Source: Betaproteobacteria bacterium (lineage in GTDB: Bacteria; Pseudomonadota; Gammaproteobacteria; Burkholderiales; SG8-41). From it: 42,731 bases of DNA. Below, piece after piece: positions 19,881-27,991 of the stretch. The DNA lies in assembly GCA_025363575.1 (NCBI GenBank), contig JANYDM010000137.1, positions 1-42,731 on the forward strand. The letters run 5' to 3'. Numbering within the stretch: the first letter of the stretch is position 1; every line of letters starts with the position of its first letter. The notes beneath the pieces were generated by a model. It was not told the DNA's origin. It did no database searches and saw nothing but the letters and a program-made list of their open reading frames with translations. A program made the translations under genes and the position numbers.

Positions 19881-19904
19881 TCTGCGAGTTGCAAAAAAGC
19901 GGGG

Positions 19905-19910
19905 ATTATA
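19905..19910 (-). promoter_or_regulatory. Probable -10 element upstream of mfd
   Basis: Reading on the minus strand, a perfect TATAAT lies 24 bases before the mfd ATG. No good -35 hexamer stands at 16-18 bases, so the call rests on the -10 alone. The 134-base region between mfd and the divergent cupin gene must hold both promoters. Confidence 0.35.
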
Positions 19911-20014
19911 CAGGCGATTATCGGTGCGTTCTGCCGGAATCCCGATGAGACAACCGCGGGCTGGTAAAGTATCCGGGAGATTTTGACATCCGTTAAATCA
20001 ATGAGGGGAAGCGC

Positions 20015-20596
20015 ATGACGCAAATCAGACGCGTGGTCACCGGCCACGACGCCAACGGCAAAGCCATCGTACTGTCCGACGGTCCCGTGCCGACGGTCCA
20101 CGGCAATCCAATCCGTCCGGGGCAGCTTTCATTTGAAGTCTGGAAGACTCACGCGGCGCCCGTGCCGCTGGCGGCCACCGAGCCTGAGCCGACGACGGGA
20201 CCGCGTTCGCTGCAGCCACCGCGCCAGGGCACATTGTTCCGCATCTCCGTGGTGCCGCCGGAAAGCGAAGAGACGCGCAAGCTCACGCCCGAGCAGGCGC
20301 GCGAACTCTTCAAAAAGAGCGGTGCCGGCGATGCTTCGACTTTTGGACGGGGCGGCCGCCATCCGATGATGCACCGGACCGAAACGGTAGACTACGCGGT
20401 AGTACTCGAAGGTGAAATCACGCTGCTGCTCGATGAGGGCGACATTACGCTAAAGGCCGGCGATGTCGTCATCCAGCGCGGCACCAGCCACGCGTGGAGC
20501 AATCGCTCAGGCAAGGAGGTCAAGATGCTCTACGTATTGATCGACGGCGACTTTGCGCCCGATCTCGACGGGAAGTTCTGGACCGGTAGCGAGTGA
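20015..20596 (+). CDS. Cupin-domain protein
   Basis: A 193-residue protein with a single C-terminal cupin_2 domain at about residues 110-175 (HRTETVDYAVVLEGEITLLLDEGDI split by a turn, then LKAGDVVIQRGTSHAWSN). The histidine and glutamate positions are compatible with a metal site. The N-terminal ~100 residues (opening MTQIRRVVTGHDANGKAIVLSDG) are typical of a group of proteobacterial cupins of unknown function found near TTT receptors and aromatic catabolism genes. GAGGGG lies before the ATG. It is divergent from mfd and convergent with a TTT receptor gene. Enzymatic activity or ligand is unknown. Confidence 0.85.
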   Translation: MTQIRRVVTGHDANGKAIVLSDGPVPTVHGNPIRPGQLSFEVWKTHAAPVPLAATEPEPTTGPRSLQPPRQGTLFRISVVPPESEETRKLTPEQARELFKKSGAGDASTFGRGGRHPMMHRTETVDYAVVLEGEITLLLDEGDITLKAGDVVIQRGTSHAWSNRSGKEVKMLYVLIDGDFAPDLDGKFWTGSE

Positions 20597-20637
20597 CCCG
20601 TATTTCCAGCAAACCGCCAGCGCCTCGTGACTTCGTA

Positions 20638-21618
20638 TCAGCGTTCCAGCGCGACGCGCATGCCCGTTTCGCGTATTACTTTCGCCCACTTCGCTTGTTC
20701 GGCGGCGATGAACGCACGAAATTCTTCCGGCGTTCCGTGCGCAATGTCGGCGCCCGCCGCGGCGAAGCGCTCGCGTGTTTCGGCGGAGGTCAGGACACGC
20801 ACCAGCTCCGCATTCAGTTTCGTGACGAGCGCGCGCGGCGTGGCAGACGGCGCGAGCACGCCGTTCCAGATGTTGGCCTGATAGCCTGGAATGCCCGATT
20901 CGGACACGGTGGGGATTTCGGGGGCCAGCGGCGAGCGTTTGAGACTGGTCATCCCGAGCGCTTTCAGCTTGCCTGCTTTGACGTAGGCGAGCACCGCGGT
21001 CATGCTCGGATAGAAGAGCTGAACGTGGCCGCCGAGCACGTCGGTGGTCGCCTGAGCGGTGCCTTTATAGGTCACATGTACGATATTGACGCCGGTCATG
21101 AAATTGAACAGCGCGCCGGCAAGATTGGCCGGTGAGCCCTGGCCTGAAGTCGCGTAATTCAATTGGCCCGGCCGCGCTTTGGCCAGCGCAATGAGTTCTT
21201 TCACGGTCGAAGCAGCGAGTCCTGGATACGCCGCAAGGATGAGCGGCGTCGAGCCGACGATGGTTATGGGCGCGAGGTCACGCTGCGCGTCGTACGGCAT
21301 TTTGTTCAGCAGGCTGGGGTTGGTCGCCAGCGAACTGGCGACGAGCACTAACGTATAACCGTCGCCCGGCGCTTTCGCGGCGAGCTCGGTGCCGATTATG
21401 CCGTTGGCCCCAGGGCGATTGTCGATTACCACCTGTTGCCCGATGTTTTCGCTCAGGTGCTGTCCGACCAGGCGCGCCATAATGTCGGCATTGCCGCCGG
21501 CAGCGTAGGGCACGATCAAGCGCAACGGACGGGCGGGAAATTCAGCGCTTGCCGCGTATGTGCTGATATTCGAACAAGCGCAGATGGCAGCGCCGGCAAT
21601 CATCGTTCTCGCATTCAT
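20638..21618 (-). CDS. TTT-family (Bug/TctC) substrate-binding protein
   Basis: A 326-residue periplasmic receptor. A signal peptide spans about residues 1-25 (cleavage near AASAEFP). The mature protein opens FPARPLRLIVPYAAGGNADIMARL and has VVIDNRPGANGIIGTELAAKA, the hallmark of the Bug family. Its ATG overlaps the stop codon of the preceding receptor gene by four bases, so the two paralogous receptors are translationally coupled. No TctA or TctB gene is in the window. The two partners differ clearly in sequence, so they are not a recent duplication. Confidence 0.9.
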   Translation of the reverse strand: MNARTMIAGAAICACSNISTYAASAEFPARPLRLIVPYAAGGNADIMARLVGQHLSENIGQQVVIDNRPGANGIIGTELAAKAPGDGYTLVLVASSLATNPSLLNKMPYDAQRDLAPITIVGSTPLILAAYPGLAASTVKELIALAKARPGQLNYATSGQGSPANLAGALFNFMTGVNIVHVTYKGTAQATTDVLGGHVQLFYPSMTAVLAYVKAGKLKALGMTSLKRSPLAPEIPTVSESGIPGYQANIWNGVLAPSATPRALVTKLNAELVRVLTSAETRERFAAAGADIAHGTPEEFRAFIAAEQAKWAKVIRETGMRVALER

Positions 21619-22583
21619 TCAATGCGCACGCCGGCCGCCTTGATCACCTTTGCCCATTTTGGAATTTCATCACGCACGCGCGCGCCGAATTCCTTCGGTC
21701 CGTAATAATAGGGCTCGACACCCTGGCGGCCGAGCTTTTCGATGATGTCGGGGTCGCGCAGTGTTGTCTGCACCTGACTTGTCAAACGTTCGAGTATCGG
21801 CGCCGGTGTCTTCGCCGCCGCGACGAGGCCATACCACAGCGTCGCTTCATAGCCCGGCACGCCGGCTTCCGCGATCGTCGGCGCATCAGGAACGGCCGGC
21901 GAACGCTTCGCCGTCGTCACAGCGAGCAGCCGCAGTTTGCCGCCTTTCACATGCGGTAGCACCGACAGCATTGACGAAATCATTAGCGGAATCTGCCCGC
22001 CGAGCAGTTCGGTCACGGCGGGGGCCGTGCCTTTGTAAGCGATGTGCTCTGTTTTGACGCTGGCCATCATGTCGAACAACGCCATCGCGATATGACCGAC
22101 CGAGCCGTTGCCGGAGCTGCCGTAGCTGTAAAAGCCGGGTTTCGCCTTGGCGAGCGCGATAAATTCCCTGACCGATGTCGCCGGCACGGATGGATGCAAG
22201 ACCATCATCTGCGGCGACAAAGCGACCAGCGCGACCGGCGCAAAGTCGCGCAAGGTGTCGTACGGCAGCTTCGCGTAAAACCCGGCATTGGTGACAAAAC
22301 TGTTTGGCACGAGCACGAGAGTGTGGCCGTCGGGCGCGGACTTGGCGACGATTTCGGTGCCGACGATGGTGTTCGCGCCCGCACGGTTATCGACGATTAC
22401 GCGCTGGCCCAGGCCTTCACCCATCTTTTCGGCGATCAAACGCGCCAGCACATCGTTGCCGCCGCCCGGTGGGTAGGGCGAGATCAGGCGAATGGGGCGA
22501 TTCGGAAACGGGTGCGCGCCGACGGCGGCCGCAAAAAAGAGGGCGCACCCCGCTGCGATGCAGGTGTGATATCGGTTCGACAT
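21615..22583 (-). CDS. TTT-family (Bug/TctC) substrate-binding protein
   Basis: A 322-residue periplasmic receptor starting MSNRYHTCIAAGCALFF, a signal peptide with cleavage near residue 23 (VGAHPFP). The family opening FPNRPIRLISPYPPGGGNDVLARL and VIVDNRAGANTIVGTEIVAKS are present. The open frame extends upstream to 22658, inside amrS, but the ATG at 22583, one base after the amrS stop codon, gives the proper signal peptide. It lies between amrS and a second receptor, both coupled or nearly so, which suggests a common transcript with the AMMECR1-Memo genes. Confidence 0.9.
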   Translation of the reverse strand: MSNRYHTCIAAGCALFFAAAVGAHPFPNRPIRLISPYPPGGGNDVLARLIAEKMGEGLGQRVIVDNRAGANTIVGTEIVAKSAPDGHTLVLVPNSFVTNAGFYAKLPYDTLRDFAPVALVALSPQMMVLHPSVPATSVREFIALAKAKPGFYSYGSSGNGSVGHIAMALFDMMASVKTEHIAYKGTAPAVTELLGGQIPLMISSMLSVLPHVKGGKLRLLAVTTAKRSPAVPDAPTIAEAGVPGYEATLWYGLVAAAKTPAPILERLTSQVQTTLRDPDIIEKLGRQGVEPYYYGPKEFGARVRDEIPKWAKVIKAAGVRIE

Positions 22584-22584
22584 A

Positions 22585-23655
22585 TCAGCGCCGGTTGATT
22601 GCGACCGGAATTCGCTGCCGGCCAAACTGCCCTTGAAAGTTTTCGAACGCGCCGGCAACTGCGGTGCCGCAGTGCGGACAGGCGCCCTCAGGCGTCAGTT
22701 CGTAAGCGTTGATCTGGTGCCAGTCGCGCACGATCAGCGCGGCCTTGCAGCCCGTGCAAAACGTCGTCCCGCCTTCGGTGTCGTGGATATTGCCGGTATA
22801 GACATAGCGCAGGCCGGCGGCCAGCGCGATGTCGCGCGAGCGCTGGAGCGTGGCCGGTGGTGTGGGTGGCAGATCGTTCATTTTGTAGTCAGGATGGAAG
22901 GCAGTGAAATGCAGCGGCACGTCGGGACCCAACTCGCGCATGATCCAGTCGCACATCGCCGTGATCTCGGCAGCGGAATCGTTCTTGCCCGGGATGAGCA
23001 AGGTCGTGATTTCGAGCCAGACGTTAGTTTCGTGCTTCAGATAAACGAGGGTGTCGAGTACTGGTTGCAGGCGCGCGCCGCATAGTTTGAAGTAAAACTC
23101 GTCGGTGAACGCTTTCAGGTCGACGTTGGCAGCGTTCATTTTCGCATAGAAGTCGCGCCGCGGCGTCGCGTGCATATAGCCGGCGGTGACTGCCACGGTC
23201 TGCACGCCGCGCGCATGGCAGGCTTCTGCGACGTCCATCGCATATTCGGCGAAAATGACCGGATCGTTATAGGTGAAAGCGATGCTTTTGCAGCCGCCCG
23301 CGACGGCGGCTTCAGCGATCGCTGCCGGCGTTGCCTGATCGGCGAGGCGGTCCATGTCTTTAGACTTGCTGATGTCCCAGTTCTGGCAGAACTTGCAAGC
23401 GAGATTGCAGCCCGCCGTGCCGAACGAGAGCACGCTGGAGCCGGGATAGAAATGATTGAGCGGCTTTTTCTCGATCGGGTCGATGCAAAAGCCGGACGAG
23501 CGGCCGTAAGTCGTCAGCATCATCCAGTCGCCCTGGCGCTGGCGCACGAAACAGGCGCCGCGCTGGCCTTCGTGCAGCTTGCAGTCACGCGGGCACAAGT
23601 CGCATTGCATGCGGCCGTCGTCGAGCATGTGCCACCAGCGCCCGGCGTAGCTCAC
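22585..23655 (-). CDS. amrS: AmmeMemoRadiSam system radical SAM enzyme
   Basis: A 356-residue radical SAM enzyme. The 4Fe-4S motif CNLACKFC has Cys83, Cys87 and Cys90. An N-terminal cysteine cluster (Cys18, Cys21, Cys25, Cys35, in CDLCPRDC and GACF) and C-terminal CxxC pairs (CTGC, CPHC) suggest extra metal or cluster sites. The family is related to pyruvate-formate-lyase activases. It is the standard partner of AMMECR1 and Memo proteins; the reaction is not established. The start is GTG at 23655, two bases after the fused Memo-AMMECR1 stop codon. The open iron-sulfur operon elsewhere in the window would supply its clusters. Confidence 0.92.
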   Translation of the reverse strand: MSYAGRWWHMLDDGRMQCDLCPRDCKLHEGQRGACFVRQRQGDWMMLTTYGRSSGFCIDPIEKKPLNHFYPGSSVLSFGTAGCNLACKFCQNWDISKSKDMDRLADQATPAAIAEAAVAGGCKSIAFTYNDPVIFAEYAMDVAEACHARGVQTVAVTAGYMHATPRRDFYAKMNAANVDLKAFTDEFYFKLCGARLQPVLDTLVYLKHETNVWLEITTLLIPGKNDSAAEITAMCDWIMRELGPDVPLHFTAFHPDYKMNDLPPTPPATLQRSRDIALAAGLRYVYTGNIHDTEGGTTFCTGCKAALIVRDWHQINAYELTPEGACPHCGTAVAGAFENFQGQFGRQRIPVAINRR

Positions 23656-23656
23656 G

Positions 23657-25057
23657 CTATTCGGCGGCGTCCTCGCGCCATTTCGTGACCGTGTAGCGCG
23701 AAAGTTTTACCGCCGGGTCCCAGAAATCCGGCGGCAGGCCAGCCTTGTGCTTGAGGTGGCCCATGAATAGATGCACATCGCGAAAATCTTCCCATACCTG
23801 CGGCAGAAAAGTGCTGCGATGATGGCCGTACTGGAAAATTATGCCGTCAATACCCGGCCGCAGTTGCGCGAGCGCCGCTGCTTCGTCGCTGGCGACGACC
23901 GGTGATACAGGCGACAGCACCGAGACCTCGATCTTGATGTCCTTGAATTCCGCCGGAGTCACCGGCTTGAAGCGTGGGTCGCGGAACGCGGCAGCGATGG
24001 CATTGGCTTGAACATCCGCGCCAAGCGCGCGGTGCGCTTCCAGCGTGCCGATGCAGCCGCGGAGCTCGCCGTTTTTATTCAGCGTGACGAACGTCGCGCC
24101 TTGTTGCTCGAGCCAACGCGCATCGGCGCGCGTATCGACGGGCAGGTCCAGTTGCTGCGCGATGGCAGCGCGTGCGAGCGGCAGAAGCACGCTGCCTGCG
24201 TCGGGCGGTACTTCGATCGTTTCATCGCCGTACAGCATGGCGCGCGCATCCTTTTCTGTCGCTGGCGACTCGTTGAATGCGAATGCGCCGTAGCCGACGA
24301 CGCGGCTGCGGTCGCCCGCCGTGTCGCCCGAGTTGCGCAGGTCGATGAGTTGCGGCACAAGGCCGCGGTTGCGCGCGGTCTGCAGCAGGCCGTTGACCGG
24401 CGTGCCGCCGCAGGCCTGCTCGTGCGTGATGGCCGGGCGCAAATGCAGAATGGAATCGGCGGTCGCGCGGTCGACGGCTTGCGCGTCAGCATAGTTCAGG
24501 TGGTGCGACAAATCGGAACTGATCACAATCAGGGTTTCGGCGCCGCCCCACAGGGCGTCGAGCACCTGCGCGACTTCGGCCGTGGTTGCATCGCCGACAG
24601 CCAGCGGCACCAGCGTAAATTTGTCGAGCGCCTTTTGCAGAAACGGCAGATGTACTTCAAGCGAGTGTTCCTGTGCGTGGGCCGTCGCGCTGACGGTGAT
24701 TTGCGGAAAACGCTGCAATACCGCGACCGCTGCAGCATCGATTGCTATCGCGCCCAATGGTGTTGCCAACGCCTGCGCGGCGGGTAGCGCCAGGCCGCGC
24801 ACCGGCACGCGGTGCACGGGGCCGAGCAGCACGACGCGAGTGATGATGGCGCGGGCCGGCGCAAGTCGCGCATAGACCGCGGCCGCGATCGGGCCCGAAT
24901 AAATATAACCGGCGTGAGGCGCAATAATAGCTTTCGGCACCGGGTGCCCGCGGGCGTCCGGTTCTGCGCGCGCCAGCAGCGCAGTCACGTCACGCGCGAG
25001 TTCACCCGCGGCAACCGGATAAAAAATCCCGGCGACGGCAGGGGGTCGGACGTTCAT
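23657..25057 (-). CDS. Fused Memo (AmrB) and AMMECR1 (AmrA) protein
   Basis: A 466-residue fusion. Residues 1 to about 270 are Memo-like, related to class III extradiol dioxygenases: PHAGYIYSG with His48, LGPVH with His82, EHSLEVHLPFL, SSDLSHHL and Cys216 in QACGGTP. These correspond to the human MEMO1 site residues His49, His81 and Cys244. Residues from about 290 to 466 are an AMMECR1 domain with the hallmark LRGCIGT and a C-terminal FLPQVWEDF segment. The substrate is unknown for the whole family. amrS follows at once and two TTT receptors after that. GAGGA lies before the ATG. Confidence 0.92.
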   Translation of the reverse strand: MNVRPPAVAGIFYPVAAGELARDVTALLARAEPDARGHPVPKAIIAPHAGYIYSGPIAAAVYARLAPARAIITRVVLLGPVHRVPVRGLALPAAQALATPLGAIAIDAAAVAVLQRFPQITVSATAHAQEHSLEVHLPFLQKALDKFTLVPLAVGDATTAEVAQVLDALWGGAETLIVISSDLSHHLNYADAQAVDRATADSILHLRPAITHEQACGGTPVNGLLQTARNRGLVPQLIDLRNSGDTAGDRSRVVGYGAFAFNESPATEKDARAMLYGDETIEVPPDAGSVLLPLARAAIAQQLDLPVDTRADARWLEQQGATFVTLNKNGELRGCIGTLEAHRALGADVQANAIAAAFRDPRFKPVTPAEFKDIKIEVSVLSPVSPVVASDEAAALAQLRPGIDGIIFQYGHHRSTFLPQVWEDFRDVHLFMGHLKHKAGLPPDFWDPAVKLSRYTVTKWREDAAE

Positions 25058-25079
25058 GGCCTGGTCCTCATCGTCACGA

Positions 25080-25085
25080 ATTATA
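25080..25085 (-). promoter_or_regulatory. Probable -10 element of the Memo-AMMECR1 operon
   Basis: On the minus strand a perfect TATAAT lies 22 bases before the ATG of the fused gene. No strong -35 is at the right distance (TTGATA is 21 bases away, which is too far). The 199-base region to the divergent ispD would also hold the ispD promoter, where TACAAT at 25225-25230 is a possible -10. Confidence 0.35.
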
Positions 25086-25256
25086 GATGAGGCGGGTGGC
25101 GCAAATTATCAAGGCGCGTAGCCGTATTGGCCGCGTTCAAAGGCAGGCATTTGCCCCCGTCATGGAAGTGGCGTCCAGCGCGCGCAGCGAGCGCGGTTAT
25201 GGCAGTAACATATTGAACTGCTGATACAATCGCCGTTGCGCTCACTCCACCATGCC

Positions 25257-25955
25257 ATGTCGAAACTCTACGCCCTGATTCCCGCCGCCGGCAGCGGCTC
25301 GCGTATGGGCGCCGGCCTGCCGAAGCAATACATGGCGCTGGCCGGTAAGCCGCTGCTTTATCACGCGCTGAACACATTGTGCGCGAACCGCGAGGTCGAG
25401 CGTGTGTTCGTTGTCCTGGCGCAAGGCGACGAGCGGTTTGCGCAACTCGACTGGCAGCCGCTCACGTCGCGCATCGAACCGTTGTACTGTGGCGGCGAAA
25501 CGCGTGCAGCAAGCGTGTTCAATGGACTGCTCGCCGTGCGCGACGAGGTGGGCGCGGAGGACTGGATGCTGGTGCACGACGCGGTAAGGCCTTGCTTGCC
25601 GCCGGAAGCGTTGGCGCGCCTCATCGACATGGTGCGCCAAGAAGAGACCGGCGGCCTGCTGGCGATGCCGGTGGTTGATACCCTGAAGCGCGCGGACGCC
25701 GGGGGCTACGTGGTGCAAACCGAGGGGCGCGAGCAGCTGTGGCAGGCGCAGACGCCGCAGATGTTCCGCTATCGCCTGTTGCTTGAAGCGTTGCGTGCGA
25801 TTGATCCCGCACTCGCGACCGACGAAGCGCGTGCGATCGAACAACTCGGCCTGCGGCCGAAGCTGGTAGCGGGCGATAGCCGCAATCTGAAAGTCACTTA
25901 TCCGCAGGACATCGCACTGGCGGAACTACTGTTAGGCAGCCTGGAGCGCACATGA
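25257..25955 (+). CDS. ispD: 2-C-methyl-D-erythritol 4-phosphate cytidylyltransferase
   Basis: A 232-residue enzyme of the MEP isoprenoid pathway; it joins CTP to methylerythritol phosphate. The nucleotide-binding loop is [18 protein letters not shown], followed by [13 protein letters not shown] ([14 protein letters not shown]), PVVDTLKR and [11 protein letters not shown], all hallmarks. The ATG at 25257 ([12 protein letters not shown]) fits the family; the open frame can be extended to a TTG at 25236 without support. Its stop codon overlaps the ispF start by four bases, the common proteobacterial order. Confidence 0.96.
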   Translation: MSKLYALIPAAGSGSRMGAGLPKQYMALAGKPLLYHALNTLCANREVERVFVVLAQGDERFAQLDWQPLTSRIEPLYCGGETRAASVFNGLLAVRDEVGAEDWMLVHDAVRPCLPPEALARLIDMVRQEETGGLLAMPVVDTLKRADAGGYVVQTEGREQLWQAQTPQMFRYRLLLEALRAIDPALATDEARAIEQLGLRPKLVAGDSRNLKVTYPQDIALAELLLGSLERT

Positions 25956-26437
25956 GAATCGGCCAGGGCTTCGACGCGCACGCGCTGAAAGCGGGGCGCA
26001 AACTCGTCATCGGCGGCGTGACCATACCGCACGACAAAGGGCTGGACGGTCATTCGGACGCCGACGTGCTGCTGCACGCGGTGTGCGATGCGTTGATAGG
26101 CGCGGCGTCTCTCGGCGATATCGGGCGGCATTTTCCGGACAGCGACGCGAAATACAAAGGTGTCGACAGCCGCGAGCTTTTGCGCGCCACCGCTGCGCTG
26201 CTGGCGAAAAACGGCTGGCGGGTGGTGAATGTGGACGCGACGATCATCGCGCAGGAGCCGCGCATGGCGCCGCACGTTGCCGTTATGGCCGCGAACATCG
26301 CCGCCGATCTTGGCGTGCCCGTGCGCGACGTCAACGTGAAAGCCAAGACAACCGAAAGGCTGGGCTTCACGGGGCGCGCCGAAGGCATCGCCGCCGAAGC
26401 GGTCGCATTGATCGAACCGTTGCCGGCAAAAAGCTGA
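25952..26437 (+). CDS. ispF: 2-C-methyl-D-erythritol 2,4-cyclodiphosphate synthase
   Basis: A 161-residue MEP-pathway enzyme that forms the cyclic diphosphate. Metal ligands Asp8 and His10 (GFDAH) and His42 ([11 protein letters not shown]) are present. [10 protein letters not shown] and the C-terminal [22 protein letters not shown] are family motifs. It works as a homotrimer. It is coupled to ispD by an ATGA overlap, and thpR follows 28 bases after its stop codon. Confidence 0.96.
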   Translation: MRIGQGFDAHALKAGRKLVIGGVTIPHDKGLDGHSDADVLLHAVCDALIGAASLGDIGRHFPDSDAKYKGVDSRELLRATAALLAKNGWRVVNVDATIIAQEPRMAPHVAVMAANIAADLGVPVRDVNVKAKTTERLGFTGRAEGIAAEAVALIEPLPAKS

Positions 26438-26465
26438 GCAGCGGCGCGCGCACGTCCGGCACGGC

Positions 26466-26981
26466 ATGCCGCGAGTCTTTTTTGCATTGTGGCCGGACGA
26501 TGGGGCACGCGACGCGCTGGATCTCGCTGCGCACGAAGCGCGGCGAACCGGTGGCGGCCGCGCGATGCAGCGGAACAATTTGCATCAGACGCTCGTGTTC
26601 ATCGGCGACGTCGAGGACAAGATCGTTGCCACGCTCAAAGCGCTCGCGAGCCGCGTGGCGGCGTCGCCGTTCACGCTCGAGTTCGGCATAACCGGTTACT
26701 GGCGACACAACCACATCGTGTGGGCGGCGCCGGTAGCGATGCCGCCGGCGCTGACCGGATTGGTGATGGCGCTCGAGCAGGAACTCGCTAATGCGGGCGT
26801 CACTTTCGATCGCCGCGATTATTTTGCGCACATCACTCTATTGCGCAACGCACGCGCCCCGGCGCATTTGCCCCGCTTGCATTTCGCATGGCCGGCGCGC
26901 GACTTCGTGCTGCTTGAATCCGCGCGCGGACCGCGCGGCGTGGAATACCGCGTCGTCGGGCGCTGGCCGTTGACCGGCTGA
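26466..26981 (+). CDS. thpR: RNA 2',3'-cyclic phosphodiesterase
   Basis: A 171-residue member of the 2H phosphoesterase family (LigT/ThpR). The two catalytic HxT motifs are His40-Gln-Thr42 in LHQTLVFIG and His122-Ile-Thr124 in FAHITLLR. Family enzymes open 2',3'-cyclic phosphates on RNA and were first described as 2'-5' RNA ligases. The N-terminus PRVFFALWPDD is typical. It follows ispF by 28 bases, probably on the same transcript, without an obvious Shine-Dalgarno sequence. The biological substrate is not known. Confidence 0.9.
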   Translation: MPRVFFALWPDDGARDALDLAAHEARRTGGGRAMQRNNLHQTLVFIGDVEDKIVATLKALASRVAASPFTLEFGITGYWRHNHIVWAAPVAMPPALTGLVMALEQELANAGVTFDRRDYFAHITLLRNARAPAHLPRLHFAWPARDFVLLESARGPRGVEYRVVGRWPLTG

Positions 26982-26991
26982 CGCGAGGGCG

Positions 26992-27393
26992 CTATTTCGC
27001 GGGCGGCGCCGCTTTGGCAGGCGTTTTGTGTACCGGGGCTGCCTTGCCCGCCGGCGCCGCGCCGGCAAGATCCTCGACCAGTTGTATGGTGCCGGCGACA
27101 AAAGTCTGCTGCGGGTTGTCACGGCAATATTGATCGAAGTAGCGGTACAAATCCTCGCCGCCGGGAAACGCGCCGACTTTCACCTGGTGCGACGCGTTGG
27201 CGTAGTTATGTCCCGACACAAACCCGCGCGCCCAGATTTCGTACTGCTGGCGCACGAGCTTGTTGCCTGCCGATTTGGTCCATGCCGCGCAGGCGGCGTT
27301 GTCCGCCGAAAAAATTATATTGATCGGCGGCAGGTCGGCTGCGAGCGCCGGGACAGCTGCCAGCACACCGGCGATGGTCAGAATTGCTCTCAT
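26992..27393 (-). CDS. Small secreted protein with Rap1a/Tai-like pattern
   Basis: A 133-residue protein with a signal peptide (MRAILTIAGVLAAVPALAA, cleavage near residue 19). The mature domain has one cysteine near its start (NAACAAW), the motif WARGFVSGHNYA, and YCRDNPQQTFVAG near its end. The pattern W-x-x-G-[FY]-x-S-G-x-N followed by YCxxNP is that of small periplasmic helical proteins related to the Rap1a/Tai group; the two cysteines probably form a disulfide. An alanine/proline/lysine-rich tail follows. The start at 27393 is supported by GGAG six bases upstream; an upstream in-frame ATG at 27414 lacks this. I do not assign a function. Confidence 0.75.
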   Translation of the reverse strand: MRAILTIAGVLAAVPALAADLPPINIIFSADNAACAAWTKSAGNKLVRQQYEIWARGFVSGHNYANASHQVKVGAFPGGEDLYRYFDQYCRDNPQQTFVAGTIQLVEDLAGAAPAGKAAPVHKTPAKAAPPAK

Positions 27394-27457
27394 GAGGGTC
27401 TCCGCAACGCGCAAACTTGCACCGGGTAATGCTAGCAGTTTTCATTGCGCGTGGACG

Positions 27458-27463
27458 TATAAT
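27458..27463 (+). promoter_or_regulatory. Probable -10 element of the CNB gene at 27496
   Basis: A perfect TATAAT, 32 bases before the ATG at 27496. A matching -35 hexamer was not found at 16-18 bases. The 102-base gap to the divergent small secreted protein gene should hold both promoters. Confidence 0.35.
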
Positions 27464-27495
27464 GAAACTCCCGCCGGTTGATTATCGAGGGTTGG

Positions 27496-27972
27496 ATGGA
27501 GCACTACATCGAGGTCTTTCGCCGCAGCGCCGGCGACAAGGGCAATACGGGCGACTATCTGCTGCTGCCCGAATGGGGCGACGCCGAATGGCGCAAGCTG
27601 CTGGAGGCCACGACCGTGCGTCCCTACAAGGCAAGCGAGGTGGTGATACAACGCGGCGTTGCTGACCGCGTGCTGTATTTCGTCGCCGCCGGCGCGCTCG
27701 AAGTAGGCGTTACTTATGTTGACGGTGTCAGCATCAGCCCGCTGGCCAAGATCGGCGCCGGCAGCGTCATCGGCGAGCAATCATTCTTCGACAGCGAGCC
27801 GCGCTCCGCGAATGTATGGGCGGTGACTGACGGCGCACTGCTATGCCTCACGCAGGGGCGGTTTCACGAGCTTGCCAAAAGCGAGGCGGCCATGATGCGC
27901 GATCTGCTTTTTGCGCTGGGTCGCATTCTGTCGCTGCGTCTCAGGAACACATCGATGCGCGTGCGCCGCTAG
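27496..27972 (+). CDS. Single-domain cyclic-nucleotide-binding protein
   Basis: A 158-residue cytoplasmic protein made of one CNB (cNMP-binding) domain at about residues 25-145, without a DNA-binding helix-turn-helix. The phosphate-binding cassette region IGEQSFFDSEPRSANVWA keeps the R-S-A triplet, so a cyclic nucleotide could bind. GAGG lies five bases before the ATG at 27496; the open frame also allows a TTG at 27478. It is convergent with envZ, with 19 bases between the stop codons. Such stand-alone CNB proteins may act as regulatory subunits, but no partner can be named. Confidence 0.82.
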   Translation: MEHYIEVFRRSAGDKGNTGDYLLLPEWGDAEWRKLLEATTVRPYKASEVVIQRGVADRVLYFVAAGALEVGVTYVDGVSISPLAKIGAGSVIGEQSFFDSEPRSANVWAVTDGALLCLTQGRFHELAKSEAAMMRDLLFALGRILSLRLRNTSMRVRR

Positions 27973-27991
27973 GTCACGTTAGGCGAGCGCG

